Positions 1 through 8,686 are shown, numbered from the stretch's first letter. The stretch: DNA of 64,000 nucleotides from Isoptericola jiangsuensis (GCF_002563715.1 NZ_PDJJ01000001.1:2232001-2296000), one strand, 5' to 3'. Notes: a model not told the origin generated them from the sequence alone. A program made the numbers and translations.

Positions 1-1
1 G

Positions 2-775
2 GCCGCCTTCCCGTCGGCCGGGTTCGAGACGGTCGCCGCACTCGCCGCCCGCGCCGGTGTGAGCGGCCCGACGGTGGTGCGCTTCGTCGGACGGCTCGGC
101 TTCACCGGCTTCCCCGACTTCCAGGCGGCGCTCAGGGCCGACCTGGACGACCGCAGCGCTTCTCCCCTCGCCCTCTACGAGACGCGACGGGTCGCCGAGG
201 CCACCGGGGCAGACGAAGCCCTCGCCCGGTACGCACCCGCGGCCGTCGACTCGGTACGGCGCACCTTCGCCGAGATGCCACCCAGCGACTTCACCCGCAC
301 GGTCGCGATCCTCGCCCGCGAGGCCCGCCGGGTCCACGTCGTGGGAGGCCGGTTCAGCCGCCTCGTGGCGATGTACCTCGTGCAGCACCTCCAGCAGATG
401 CGACCCAGGGTCGACTACCTGTCGGAACGGCCCGAGGGGCGCAGCCACACGCTGACCGACCTCAGCGCCCGGGACGCTCTGGTCGTCTTCGACTACCGAC
501 GGTACGAGCAGGACTCGGCCAGGCTCGCGCAGTTCGCAGCGACACGGAACGCGACGGTCGTGCTCTTCACCGACGCCTGGCTCTCCCCCATCGCGTCGCT
601 CTCCACGGCGGTGCTGCCGAGCAGCACGGGGACGGCCTCGGCCTACGACGCGATGTCCCCCGCCATGGCCTTGGTCGAGGCCGTCGTGTCCGGTGTCCTC
701 GCCGAGCTCGGCGAGGACGCCCACCGGCGCATGCAGCGCATCGAGCAGACCGGCACGACCCTCGACATCTACTGA
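2..775 (+). CDS. RpiR/MurR-family transcriptional regulator, 5' end outside window
   Basis: The reading frame is open from base 2, so the start lies before the window; 257 residues are visible. The visible N-terminus is the end of an RpiR-type helix-turn-helix (AALAARAGVSGPTVVRFVGR, then LGFTGFPDFQAAL). A SIS sugar-phosphate-binding domain follows at about visible residues 80-230 (VHVVGGRFSRLVAMYL, then SARDALVVFDYRRYE). Such regulators sense phosphosugars and control sugar or amino-sugar catabolism. An internal GTG at 59 could pass for a start, but the HTH continues upstream of it, so it should be rejected. Target genes are not in the window. Confidence 0.88.
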   Translation, partial: AAFPSAGFETVAALAARAGVSGPTVVRFVGRLGFTGFPDFQAALRADLDDRSASPLALYETRRVAEATGADEALARYAPAAVDSVRRTFAEMPPSDFTRTVAILAREARRVHVVGGRFSRLVAMYLVQHLQQMRPRVDYLSERPEGRSHTLTDLSARDALVVFDYRRYEQDSARLAQFAATRNATVVLFTDAWLSPIASLSTAVLPSSTGTASAYDAMSPAMALVEAVVSGVLAELGEDAHRRMQRIEQTGTTLDIY

Positions 776-793
776 CGCGGGCCGCACCGGCCG

Positions 794-930
794 TCACTGC
801 TCGGCGACGACCAGCACGATGGCCTGCCCGGGCGCCAGCGGGGGGCATCGGCAGCCCGACCTCGGTCAGCACGGAACCTGGCAGCACGACCGCGACGGCC
901 GCCCACCAGGACGGCGGCTCATCGCTGATC
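794..930 (-). pseudogene. Possible C-terminal remnant of a glycoside hydrolase
   Basis: This lies between the RpiR gene and the MarR gene. Read on the minus strand it gives VLTEVGLPMPP in one frame and LAPGQAIVLVVAEQ-stop in another. The join is in a C-rich run near base 840. Together these resemble the C-terminal beta-sandwich end of GH36-like glycosidases, which fits a neighbouring sugar-sensing RpiR regulator. The match is short and made from memory. The rest of 776-1040 holds nothing else I can recognise. Confidence 0.25.
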
Positions 931-1040
931 ACTGACGACCAGTGGTGGACCGGCGAGGTCGACCCGCGACAGCCGGTCGGCACGGCCCTGCCCTGGTTCG
1001 TCCTGACCCGGGACAGCTCAGGCAGCGGGCACAACCTGCG

Positions 1041-1475
1041 TCACCGGGGGGTGCTGGCAGCGGCGAAACGGCTCAGGCTCACGGCCAACGTGTGGACGTC
1101 CTCGCCGCTCCACCCGTCGAGAAGGTGCGCGAGGCGCGCGAGCCTGAACGCGGTGGCGCGGTCGGCGAGGGCTCGACCCTCAGGGGTCGCGACGACCCGC
1201 ACCTGGCGGGTGTCGTGCTGCGCGGACGAGCGAGCCACGGTTCCCGCCCGCTCGGCTCGGGTCACGAACCGGCTGGCGGTCGAGTGGGCGACGGCGAGCC
1301 GCGCGGCGACGTCCCGGACGCTCTGACCATCCTCGGGCAGGCCGTCGAGGACGAGGAGGGTCGACAGCTCCACCGCCCGGCCCTCGTCGTCCAGGAACTG
1401 TGGCGCCGCGAGGAACCGGCGCAGGCCGATCAGGGCCTGATCAAGCGACCGCAGGTCGCGATGTCGCGCCGTCAT
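1041..1475 (-). CDS. MarR-family transcriptional regulator
   Basis: A 144-residue winged-helix regulator. The DNA-binding part is at residues 45-105 (SVRDVAARLAVAHSTASRFV as recognition region; DTRQVRVVATPEG as wing). The ATG at 1475 is preferred to an in-frame ATG at 1490, because the longer form would place the perfect inverted repeat ATGTA-TCG-TACAT inside the coding region. Neither start has a good Shine-Dalgarno sequence, so the mRNA may be leaderless. The gene is divergent from a reductase pair whose start is 37 bases away, which suggests a regulator that represses itself and the pair. The ligand is unknown. Confidence 0.88.
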   Translation of the reverse strand: MTARHRDLRSLDQALIGLRRFLAAPQFLDDEGRAVELSTLLVLDGLPEDGQSVRDVAARLAVAHSTASRFVTRAERAGTVARSSAQHDTRQVRVVATPEGRALADRATAFRLARLAHLLDGWSGEDVHTLAVSLSRFAAASTPR

Positions 1476-1477
1476 GC

Positions 1478-1490
1478 ATGTATCGTACAT
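1478..1490. promoter_or_regulatory. Candidate MarR operator in divergent promoter
   Basis: Perfect inverted repeat ATGTA-TCG-TACAT in the very short gap between the MarR gene and the divergent reductase gene. Binding here would block both promoters. The sequence is seen directly; the role is inferred from position. Confidence 0.55.
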
Positions 1491-1511
1491 AGATCGACAC
1501 GGAGGTGACGC

Positions 1512-2408
1512 ATGATCCTGGTGACGGGTGCGCGCGGGAACGTGGGCTCGGTAGTCGCGCGCGAGCTGCGCACGGCGGGCGCTTCCCTCCGCTCGGGCGT
1601 GCGCGCCCCGGCGGCCGGCGCGGCCGACGATGTGGCCTTCGACTTCACCGACCCTGCCACCTGGGCCGCAGCGTTCGACGGCGTGACCTCGATGTTCCTG
1701 GTGCGCCCGCCGGCGATCGGGAACGTCAGGCGTGACCTGCTGCCCGCGATGGCTGCCGCCCGCGATGCCGGGGTCGAGCACGTCGTGTTCCTGTCGCTGC
1801 AGGGCGCGGAGAAGAACAAGGTCGTCCCGCACGCCACCGTCGAGTCCTGGCTGCGTGGGTCCGGCCTGGCCTGGACGTTCGTGCGGGCCTCCTTCTTCCA
1901 TCAGAACCTGTCCATCACCCACGCGAGCGACGTGCGCGACCGTGACGAGATCCTGGTGCCCGCCGGCCGGGGTGCGACCGCGTTCGTCGACGCCGAGGAC
2001 GTGGGCGCCGTCGCCGCGGCCGCCCTGCTCGACCCCGCACCGCACCGAGACCGGGCATGGACCGTCACCGGGCCACGCGCACTGACCTACGGCGAGGTCG
2101 CCAGCATCCTGTCCGCCGAGCTCGGCCGCCCCATCCGGTACCCGCGCCCCGGAGCCCTTCGCTACGCCCGCCACGCCCGACGCACCCTCGAGATGCCGTG
2201 GGGCATGGTCGCCGTGACCACCGCGATCTACACCACCGCCCGTCTCGGCCTGGCCGCCGGACTCACCGACGACGTCCGCACCGTGCTCGGCCGCGACCCC
2301 ATCGACCTCGCGGCCTTCGCCCACCGGGAACGCAGAGCATGGCTCCGCTCCCCGGCCCGAAACGACACCCCGACCGACCCCGCCCCGAACACCCAGGACA
2401 CCCCGTGA
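1512..2408 (+). CDS. NmrA-like NAD(P)-binding reductase
   Basis: A 298-residue atypical short-chain dehydrogenase. The Rossmann motif is at the N-terminus (LVTGARGNVGS, residues 3-13). It has the NmrA/azoreductase-like LSLQGAEKNKVVPHATVE stretch at about residues 95-115 and the WTFVRASFFHQNL motif at about 122-134. There is no classical YxxxK catalytic pair, as usual in NmrA-like proteins that act as redox sensors or quinone reductases. A strong GGAGGTGA Shine-Dalgarno precedes the ATG. The last base triplet overlaps the next gene by four bases (GTGA), so the two are translationally coupled. Likely controlled by the divergent MarR protein. Substrate unknown. Confidence 0.85.
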   Translation: MILVTGARGNVGSVVARELRTAGASLRSGVRAPAAGAADDVAFDFTDPATWAAAFDGVTSMFLVRPPAIGNVRRDLLPAMAAARDAGVEHVVFLSLQGAEKNKVVPHATVESWLRGSGLAWTFVRASFFHQNLSITHASDVRDRDEILVPAGRGATAFVDAEDVGAVAAAALLDPAPHRDRAWTVTGPRALTYGEVASILSAELGRPIRYPRPGALRYARHARRTLEMPWGMVAVTTAIYTTARLGLAAGLTDDVRTVLGRDPIDLAAFAHRERRAWLRSPARNDTPTDPAPNTQDTP

Positions 2409-3043
2409 ACATCGCCCTGCTCGGCGCCACCGGACGCACCGGACGCCACACCCTCGCCACCGCCCTCGACCGCGGACACACCGTCACCGTGCTGACCCGC
2501 GACCCGGCCCGCCTGCCGGACGCCGTGCGCTCCCGCGTGGCGACCGTCGTCGGGGAGGCGACCGACCCCGCCGCGCTCGCCCGGCTGCTCGACCGCGCCG
2601 ACGCCGTCGTCTCCGCCCTCGGACCACGCGCCAAGGAGCACGACCTGCACACCCGCACCGCCCGGGCGCTGGTCGAGATCATGCAGGCGAGCGGTCCGCG
2701 CCGGTTCGTCGGCGTCAGCGGGGCGGGCATCGACGTCCCTGGCGACCAGAAGGCTGGCAAGGACGTGGCGATCAGCTGGCTCATCCGCACCCTCGGTGGT
2801 GCCGTCGTGAAGGACAAGCCGGCCGAGCACGCCGTGTGGGCGGCGTCCGGACTCGACTGGACCCTCGTGCGCCCGCCCCGCCTGGTCGACGGCCCTCCGA
2901 CCGGCCACCTGGAGCACGACGCGCACCGGTCGACCCGCTCGACCACGATCCTCCGCTCGGACCTCGGCGCGTTCCTCGTCGACGTCGTCGAGCAGGACCT
3001 CTACGTGGGTGTCGCGCCGTTCGTCGCGACCGCGCGCGGCTGA
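2405..3043 (+). CDS. NAD(P)H-binding SDR-like protein (BVR-B/NmrA type)
   Basis: A 212-residue single-domain Rossmann protein. The dinucleotide motif is ALLGATGRTGRHTL (residues 3-16 region), followed by VSALGPRAKE at about 75-84 and WTLVRPPRLVDGP at about 155-167. This is typical of the flavin-reductase/biliverdin-reductase-B-like branch. The GTG start overlaps the stop of the preceding reductase, so I choose it over any upstream start. Both genes form one coupled operon behind the MarR operator. Function beyond NAD(P)H binding cannot be stated. Confidence 0.85.
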   Translation: MNIALLGATGRTGRHTLATALDRGHTVTVLTRDPARLPDAVRSRVATVVGEATDPAALARLLDRADAVVSALGPRAKEHDLHTRTARALVEIMQASGPRRFVGVSGAGIDVPGDQKAGKDVAISWLIRTLGGAVVKDKPAEHAVWAASGLDWTLVRPPRLVDGPPTGHLEHDAHRSTRSTTILRSDLGAFLVDVVEQDLYVGVAPFVATARG

Positions 3044-3084
3044 CACCGCGCCGAACGAAATCGTCCATCGGTCCGAGCCGGACG

Positions 3085-3654
3085 TCATTCTGGCGGGAGC
3101 ATGCCGTGGACGAGGAGTTCGACGCAGTCGTCGACGGTCGGTCCGGCCCCTATCGCCGCCGTGAACAAGGTGGCCAGGAGCGCGAGGGTCGCGGTGCGCG
3201 GATCGACGTCGCCACGGAGTCGGCCGAGGCTCCGCTCGGCGGCGAGGTACGCCTCGAGCTGCGCGGGAGGACCGGTGAGGTCGGCGCCCGCCACGAGGTG
3301 CTCCTCGCGGGAGCGCGCGAGCTCGGGGTCGAGCAGCATGGCGAGCTCGAGGGGGATCGCCTCGGCCTTCACCCCGGCCAGCCGGTGCAGGCACTCGCGG
3401 AGGTTGTCACCGACCGACGCCTCGCCCGCGCGAGCCGGGAGCCCGGCGAACCACTCGTCCACCTGGGCGTTGGCGTGCATCACCGCCGAGCCGAACAGTG
3501 CGAGCTTGTCGGGGAAGTGCCGGTAGATGGTGGCCTCCGAGACCCCGGCCTGCTCGGCGATGGCCCGTGTCGTGGCACGCGCGTAGCCGTCCCGGGCGGC
3601 GACGACCAGTGTCGCCTCCAACAGGTTGGTGCGGGTTCGAGGTCCCCGGGGCAT
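3085..3654 (-). CDS. TetR-family regulator of the adjacent ABC exporter
   Basis: A 189-residue protein with a standard TetR N-terminal HTH (TRAIAEQAGVSEATIYRHFP, residues 29-48) and a helical ligand-binding C-terminus ending in LLVHGMLPPE. It is the last gene of an operon ATPase-permease-TetR, 14 bases after the permease. The ATG at 3654 starts exactly at the usual distance before the HTH; the frame stays open upstream but that part is not protein-like. It probably represses its own operon through the 14-base palindrome upstream of the ATPase gene. Confidence 0.9.
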   Translation of the reverse strand: MPRGPRTRTNLLEATLVVAARDGYARATTRAIAEQAGVSEATIYRHFPDKLALFGSAVMHANAQVDEWFAGLPARAGEASVGDNLRECLHRLAGVKAEAIPLELAMLLDPELARSREEHLVAGADLTGPPAQLEAYLAAERSLGRLRGDVDPRTATLALLATLFTAAIGAGPTVDDCVELLVHGMLPPE

Positions 3655-3668
3655 GGTCGTCCTTCCGG

Positions 3669-4469
3669 TCAGTCGGTGATGTCCCGTCGAGCGAACACCA
3701 CCAGGGTGATGACGAGGCAGACCATGACGTACGCGGCGCCGAGGGCGAGTGCGGTGCCGTAGGAGAGCACGTCGTTCCCGCCTGCGGCCAGTGCGCTGAT
3801 GGTCGAACCCGGGAGCCAGTCTCGCAGCCCGTCGAAGGCGGCGGTGAGCACCGACTCCACGACGAGCACCCAGCCGGCCCCGACCGACACGGCCACGGCC
3901 GCGGAACGGGTCACGACGGCGAGGACGAGCCCGATCATCCCCCACACCAGGAGGGCGAGGAAGAGGTCGATCCAAGCGCCGACGACCACCGCCACCGTGT
4001 CGGTGCCCCAGGCCGTGAGGTCGAGGTCCGAGGTACCGCCCACCACGGGTGCGGCCAGGAGGTCGACGAGCATGGCGACCGTGGTGGCGGCCGCGGTCCA
4101 CAGGGCGAGAGCGCCGACCTTGCCGACGACGAGCTTCCAGCGCCGCGGCTGGGCGGCGACGAGAAGCCGGACCAGGCCGGTCGAGTGGTCGGCGGCCGTG
4201 AGGACCGCCCAGAACGCGAGGGCCACGATGCCGAACATGCTCGACGCGGCGGCGAGCGGCGCCATGATGCCCCGCGCGGACTCGAGGGTCTCCACGGAGG
4301 GGAAGGCGACGCCGGGACCCGCAGCCGGAGCCCCCGCCGGGTCTGTGGAGAGCTGGAAGATCACCACGACGATCATCACGGCGAACAGGGCGGTCAGGCC
4401 GAACCAGGCGCCGAGCACGCCCGGTCGACGCGACCTCGTCAGCTCGCTGCGCAGGGCGTGCAGCATCAT
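3669..4469 (-). CDS. ABC-2 type transporter permease
   Basis: A 266-residue membrane protein with about six hydrophobic segments: residues 20-40, 75-95, 120-140, 165-188, 192-210 and 235-260. It begins with the LRSELTRSRRPG cytoplasmic motif common in ABC-2 permeases. The start codon overlaps the ATPase stop by four bases (ATGA), so the two are co-translated. It would form the membrane part of an exporter, perhaps for a drug, antibiotic or lipid. Substrate is not deducible from sequence. Confidence 0.88.
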   Translation of the reverse strand: MMLHALRSELTRSRRPGVLGAWFGLTALFAVMIVVVIFQLSTDPAGAPAAGPGVAFPSVETLESARGIMAPLAAASSMFGIVALAFWAVLTAADHSTGLVRLLVAAQPRRWKLVVGKVGALALWTAAATTVAMLVDLLAAPVVGGTSDLDLTAWGTDTVAVVVGAWIDLFLALLVWGMIGLVLAVVTRSAAVAVSVGAGWVLVVESVLTAAFDGLRDWLPGSTISALAAGGNDVLSYGTALALGAAYVMVCLVITLVVFARRDITD

Positions 4470-5413
4470 CGACCTCCTTCGGCCTGGCGAGCGCGGGCAG
4501 CCGCGACCTCGCCGTCGTCGGTCCCGGTCAGGTCGAGGAAGACCTGCTCGAGGGACTCACGGACGGTTCGCAGCTCGGTGAGGGTGATCCCCACTGCCGC
4601 CGCTTCCCGGTTGATGTCGGCGGCACGTCCGGCGGCGCCGACCACCCGGACGCCGGCACTGGTCGGTTCCACCTCGTGACCTGCGCCACGGAGCGTCTCG
4701 ACGAGCGCGGGAAGGTCAACAGCGCGCTCTGGTACGACGTCGACGTGCCCGTGGGAGCGTGCGAGCAGGTCGGCGACCGGACCGGAGTAGAGCAGCTCAC
4801 CGAACCGGATGACCACGAGGTGGTCGCACACCGCCTCGATCTCGGAGAGCAGGTGGGACGAGACGACGACGGTGCGCCCTTCCTGCGCCAGCGCGCCGAG
4901 CAGGGCACGGATCTCGACGATGCCCGAGGGGTCGAGCCCGTTGGTCGGCTCGTCGAGCACGAGCAGCTCGGGATCGGGCAAAAGTGCCGCGGCGATCCCG
5001 AGGCGCTGCTTCATGCCGAGGGAGAACCGCTTGACGGGTTCACGGTCTCGGCCGACCAGGCCCACGATGTCGAGGACGGCGTCGACCCGGGAGGCGGGGA
5101 GCCCACGGACCTGCGCCAACGACGCGAGGTTGGCCCGTGCGGACAGGCCCGGCACGAAGGCCGGGTTCTCGACCAGCGCGCCGACACGGGCCAGGTAGGC
5201 GCCGTCACCCTCGACCGGCTGCCCGAGCATCGTCGCGGTGCCCGACGTCGGCCGGATCAGGCCGAGCAGCATCCGGATCATCGTGGACTTGCCGGAGCCG
5301 TTCGGGCCGACCAGGCCCACCACACCTCCGGTCGGTATACGAACGCTCACCGCATCGACGGCGACCACGTCGCCGAACGTCCGGGTGAGCGACTCGGTCG
5401 TGATCGCGCTCAT
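4466..5413 (-). CDS. ABC transporter ATP-binding protein
   Basis: A 315-residue DrrA/CcmA-type ATPase. Walker A is GPNGSGKST (about residue 36), the signature region is FSLGMKQRLG (about 134), and Walker B is LLVLDEPTNGLD (about 154), followed by the switch His in VVSSHLL. The C-terminal ~90 residues are the extra domain typical of exporter ATPases (LTELRTVRESLEQVFLDLTG). First gene of the exporter operon; its promoter region contains a perfect TetR-type palindrome. Probably drug or metabolite export. Confidence 0.92.
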   Translation of the reverse strand: MSAITTESLTRTFGDVVAVDAVSVRIPTGGVVGLVGPNGSGKSTMIRMLLGLIRPTSGTATMLGQPVEGDGAYLARVGALVENPAFVPGLSARANLASLAQVRGLPASRVDAVLDIVGLVGRDREPVKRFSLGMKQRLGIAAALLPDPELLVLDEPTNGLDPSGIVEIRALLGALAQEGRTVVVSSHLLSEIEAVCDHLVVIRFGELLYSGPVADLLARSHGHVDVVPERAVDLPALVETLRGAGHEVEPTSAGVRVVGAAGRAADINREAAAVGITLTELRTVRESLEQVFLDLTGTDDGEVAAARARQAEGGR

Positions 5414-5428
5414 CGCATCTCCAAAGTC

Positions 5429-5442
5429 AGTGAGTACTCACT
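5429..5442. promoter_or_regulatory. Palindromic TetR operator before ABC operon
   Basis: AGTGAGTACTCACT is a perfect 14-base palindrome 16 bases upstream of the ATPase start. On the minus strand a -10-like TAATGT (5444-5449) directly abuts it, so a bound repressor would cover the start of transcription. The form is common for TetR operators, and the operon encodes its own TetR protein. Confidence 0.7.
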
Positions 5443-5740
5443 TACATTACCGCATCCACGAAGGGTCGATCACGGACGACGACCCGCACGGCCCCGACGA
5501 GCGTGTCGCAGACCGCGAGGACGTCCCCCCTCAGCAAGCACCGGCGACGTGACGCCGTCGGCACGGCACGTCTGGCCGGCCTGCTGGTCGGCCCGCGCGG
5601 GGCAGGTTCGTTCCACGGCTACGAACGCGCCGGCGTCCGCTCCCCGTCGCCCCTCGCCGCGCTGCTGCGGGCCCGCCACGCCGGCACGTTCCTCGTGCCC
5701 ACCGACACCGGCTGCGCCGACCCCGACCACCGGAGGACAC

Positions 5741-6040
5741 CAGGAAGGCACTGTTCTCGCCGAGACCGGCACCGACGGGCGACCCGTCGCCTACGACCGG
5801 GTCGCCGGAGTCGTCGTCACCGGCAACCAGGAAGGCGCGCACCACGTCATCTCCGAGGTCTCCGGCGCACTCGCCAACATCGGCTACACCATCCCCGGAA
5901 AGGCCTGGACCTACTGGAACCAGGGCCCCGGACCGGGACCCGACTACCCCGGCACCGACCACGGGCACGAATGGTCCTACCGCAGCGGACGACTCATGGC
6001 CGCCAACCTGCACCGCGTCGCGCTCGCCCCAGAACCCGGG
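5741..6040 (+). pseudogene. C-terminal remnant of a flavodoxin-like NAD(P)H-dependent FMN reductase
   Basis: The frame reads GRPVAYDRVAGVVVTGNQEG, then AHHVISEVSGAL and GYTIPGKAWTYWNQGPGPGP, then DHGHEWSYRSGRLMAANL. These are the C-terminal features of actinobacterial flavodoxin-family oxidoreductases. The N-terminal flavin-binding half is absent, and no stop follows the usual end; the frame runs on towards the SDR gene. In the upstream part (about 5503-5740) another frame is open and protein-like (LAGLLVGPRGAG), but I do not recognise it. The whole 5443-6260 stretch looks like decayed coding DNA. Confidence 0.6.
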
Positions 6041-6260
6041 GCCGCACCCGACAGCCGGACGGTCTCGTCCTCGGAGCTCCAGGAGGGCGAACGGTTCGCC
6101 GCCGATAGAGCCCGGTCGCACGATCCCGGTGCCCGGCCTAGCGTGGAACGGGCGAGGTCGAGCACACGGCTTCATTCCCGACGATCACCGCACCCGGCGT
6201 CCCTGGTCCCCCAGGGAGGCCCACACCGTGGCCCGGGTGCGGCACGAGGAGGACCGAACC

Positions 6261-7118
6261 ATGACCGACGACGCCTTCCCTGCCCAGCAGCAGCAGCCTC
6301 CCGGCCTGACCGAGGAGATGACCCCCACGCCGGACCATGGCGAGCACAGCTACCGCGGCTCCGGCCGCCTCGAAGGGAGGCGAGCCCTGGTCACCGGTGG
6401 GGATTCCGGCATCGGGCGTGCCGTCGCGATCGCCTTCGCCCGCGAGGGGGCCGACGTCGCGATCGGCTACCTGCCCGAGGAGCAGCAGGACGCCGAGGAG
6501 ACCGCCCGCTGGGTCACGGAGGCTGGCCGCACCGCGACCCTCCTGCCGGGCAACCTGACCGAGGAGCGGACCGCCCGGGCACTGCCCGGCCGCGCCACCG
6601 AGGCCCTCGGCGGGCTGGACGTCCTGGTGAACAACGCCGGCTTCCAGATGGCTCGCCGCGACGCCTTCGAGGACGTCACCACCGAGGAGATCGACCGCGT
6701 GATGCGGACCAACCTCTACGCCCTGTTCTGGGTGACGCAGGCGGCCCTGCCGCACCTGAGGGAAGGGTCGAGCATCATCAACAACTCCTCGATCCAGGCC
6801 TACCAACCCTCGACGTCCCTCCTGGACTACGCCTCGACCAAGGCGGCCATCAACAACCTCACCGTCAACCTCGCCGCAGAGCTCGGACCGCGCGGCATCC
6901 GGGTCAACGCCGTCGCCCCCGGCCCGATCTGGACCCCGTTGCAGCCGGCCACCCAGCCCGAGGAGAAGATCGAGAAGTTCGGACAGGACACCCCGCTGGG
7001 GCGGGCCGGGCAGCCCTCCGAGGTCGCTCCCGCCTTCGTGTTCCTCGCCTCACCGTCGGACGCCGCCTACGTGTCGGGCACGGTGCTCGGCGTCACGGGC
7101 GGCAAGCCCGTCTTCTGA
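6261..7118 (+). CDS. SDR-family oxidoreductase, general-stress-protein-39 type
   Basis: A 285-residue classical short-chain dehydrogenase. The cofactor motif is TGGDSGIGRAVA (about residues 45-56), NNAG at about 125, catalytic Ser in INNSSIQAY, and YASTK (Tyr and Lys) at about 191-195. The polar N-terminal tail (about 38 residues, Gln-rich) and EQQDAEET segment match the Gsp39/YhdF/YghA branch, usually stress-linked NADP-dependent dehydrogenases. GAGGA Shine-Dalgarno lies before the ATG. Upstream codons are in frame but belong to decayed DNA. It may be co-transcribed with the small Rho-N gene 29 bases downstream. Confidence 0.9.
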   Translation: MTDDAFPAQQQQPPGLTEEMTPTPDHGEHSYRGSGRLEGRRALVTGGDSGIGRAVAIAFAREGADVAIGYLPEEQQDAEETARWVTEAGRTATLLPGNLTEERTARALPGRATEALGGLDVLVNNAGFQMARRDAFEDVTTEEIDRVMRTNLYALFWVTQAALPHLREGSSIINNSSIQAYQPSTSLLDYASTKAAINNLTVNLAAELGPRGIRVNAVAPGPIWTPLQPATQPEEKIEKFGQDTPLGRAGQPSEVAPAFVFLASPSDAAYVSGTVLGVTGGKPVF

Positions 7119-7147
7119 CGACCCGACGACCATCAGGAGGAAGCACC

Positions 7148-7417
7148 ATGCCACGACGTGACCCCGGCCCCAGCGTCAAGGACGACGAGCTCTACGAGAA
7201 GCTCCGCGACGAGGGCAACAGCAAGGAGAAGTCCGCCAGGATCGCCAACGCCGCCGCCGCTGAAGGCCGCAGCACCGTCGGATCACGTGGCGGCGAGTCC
7301 GGCTCCTACGAGGACTGGACCGTGGACGACCTGCGCAAGCGCGCCGCCGAGCTCGACATCGAGGGGCGGTCATCGATGCGCAAGGCCGAGCTCATCGACG
7401 CCCTCCGCTCCCACTGA
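7148..7417 (+). CDS. Small Rho-N / SAP-like domain protein
   Basis: An 89-residue protein. The first half (VKDDELYEKLRDEGNSKEKS) is the short conserved motif of small actinobacterial stress proteins often labelled DUF7218. The C-terminal half is a Rho-N domain (WTVDDLRKRAAELDIEGRSS, then MRKAELIDALR), a fold that binds nucleic acid. AGGAGG lies at the right distance before the ATG. Its place after a stress-type SDR suggests a stress role, but the function is unknown. Confidence 0.85.
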   Translation: MPRRDPGPSVKDDELYEKLRDEGNSKEKSARIANAAAAEGRSTVGSRGGESGSYEDWTVDDLRKRAAELDIEGRSSMRKAELIDALRSH

Positions 7418-7550
7418 GACGCCCCCACCTGGGCGAAGCACTCCGCCAGTCCGGCAGCGTGACGCCCGCGCGCACCGGGCAGAGGCGGTGGCCGTTGCCA
7501 CCACCGCGATCACGCATCCGTGCGGTGGACCGCCGAGAAGAAGGGACACC

Positions 7551-8204
7551 ATGACCTCCCAGCACGACGACCAGCGCAAGGCGAGTTCCGAGGCGGCGCA
7601 GGCGGACCCCCGCCACGAGCGGCGCATGTACGCGCGCTTCGGCCTCATGATCGCCACCTCGACCGCGGTGATGTTCGCGCTGACCTACACCAACGCGTTC
7701 TCCATCGACCACGTGAGATGGAGCGAGGAACGGTTCTACATGGCAGTCCTCATGGGGGCCGCGATGGCGCTGGTGATGTGGGCCTTCATGCGCAGCATGA
7801 TGTACAAGAACCGCACCTACAACATCGCACTGGTGCTGGTGGCCGTGCTGCTCGGCGGCTCCGCGCTGTATCTCGCCCGGTCCCAGGCCCTCGTGGACGA
7901 CCAGGCATACATGAAGGGCATGATCCCGCACCACTCCATCGCGATCCTGACCAGCGAACGCGCGGACATCGACGACGTACGGGTCAGGGAACTCGCCGAC
8001 GGCATCATCGAGGCCCAGCGCAAGGAGATCAAGGAGATGAACTGGCTGATCGACGACATCGAGACGAACGGCCCCGCGACCACACCCGAGCAGGCCGCAG
8101 AACGCCCCGTCCCATCCTTCGAAGGAACCGCTTCGGGGTCGCTCGAGGAGCTCGAAGCAGCCCTGATCGCTCTCGGCCTCGTCGAGCAGGTCCCCCAGAA
8201 GTGA
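7551..8204 (+). CDS. DUF305-containing membrane protein
   Basis: A 217-residue protein. A cytoplasmic N-terminus of about 30 residues is followed by three hydrophobic helices (about 30-48, 62-80, 88-106) and then an outward DUF305 ferritin-like segment. The core motif YMKGMIPHHSIAILTSERA is present at about 122-140, and the ADGIIEAQRKEIKEMNWLID helix follows. The HH pair is the family's presumed metal-binding site. DUF305 proteins are often linked to copper or metal stress. Nearby genes are stress-related but not metal genes. A weak AAGG lies before the ATG. Confidence 0.88.
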   Translation: MTSQHDDQRKASSEAAQADPRHERRMYARFGLMIATSTAVMFALTYTNAFSIDHVRWSEERFYMAVLMGAAMALVMWAFMRSMMYKNRTYNIALVLVAVLLGGSALYLARSQALVDDQAYMKGMIPHHSIAILTSERADIDDVRVRELADGIIEAQRKEIKEMNWLIDDIETNGPATTPEQAAERPVPSFEGTASGSLEELEAALIALGLVEQVPQK

Positions 8205-8636
8205 AACCGGGGTCGGCCCGTTGCGTCGGTGCGGGCGTCCACTCCCTGTCGTCACCTTCCTCGATCGTGTCGTTCCTCTGCGTGCCCGGCGTCGTCGGCG
8301 ACCATCACGTCAGGCGTCCGAACACCGCACTGCGTCAGGACGCTTCCTCGAGAACCAAGTCAGTGCGGAAACACCGAAGAGGTCAGTGAGGAATCGGAGG
8401 GCTCGCCGCACCCGCGGCTTGAGTCGGTCGCGGTCGAGCACGATGGCCGGCGGCCGCCCACCGTGAAGCGTTCACCGAGGTCAGGACCGGTTCAGGACGA
8501 TCTGGCGACGGTGACAACCACAATCGCTCCCCCGCACCACGCACCCACGCCGGGCCCGGCGGCCAGTTCCCCCGCCCGCCCAAATCGCGGACGATAGACC
8601 AGCAGATAAGCCAGCAACGCTCGACCCCGGCAAAGC

Positions 8637-8681
8637 GAAAGGCCCCCTGATCCAGCATTTGTGCTGGCCAGGAGGCCTTTC
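8637..8681 (-). terminator. Intrinsic terminator-like hairpin after tRNA fragment
   Basis: AAAGGCCTCC and CCAGCA pair with TGCTGG and GGGGGCCTTT around a short loop. The same hairpin, with different bases, follows the intact tRNA-Val at 23343-23387, so the structure is kept while sequence drifts. Confidence 0.6.
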
Positions 8682-8686
8682 AGAGG

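Noticed and set aside
4676..7417. Single 913-codon protein from the ABC region to the Rho-N gene
   Set aside because: The frame only chains antisense sequence, the reductase remnant, SDR shadow and the true Rho-N gene; each piece has its own better start.
8383..8658. Open frames around both island repeats that translate as parts of a protein
   Set aside because: They are translations of tRNA and terminator sequence (for example GRYWDRTSDLF from tRNA-Val), a frequent false gene.
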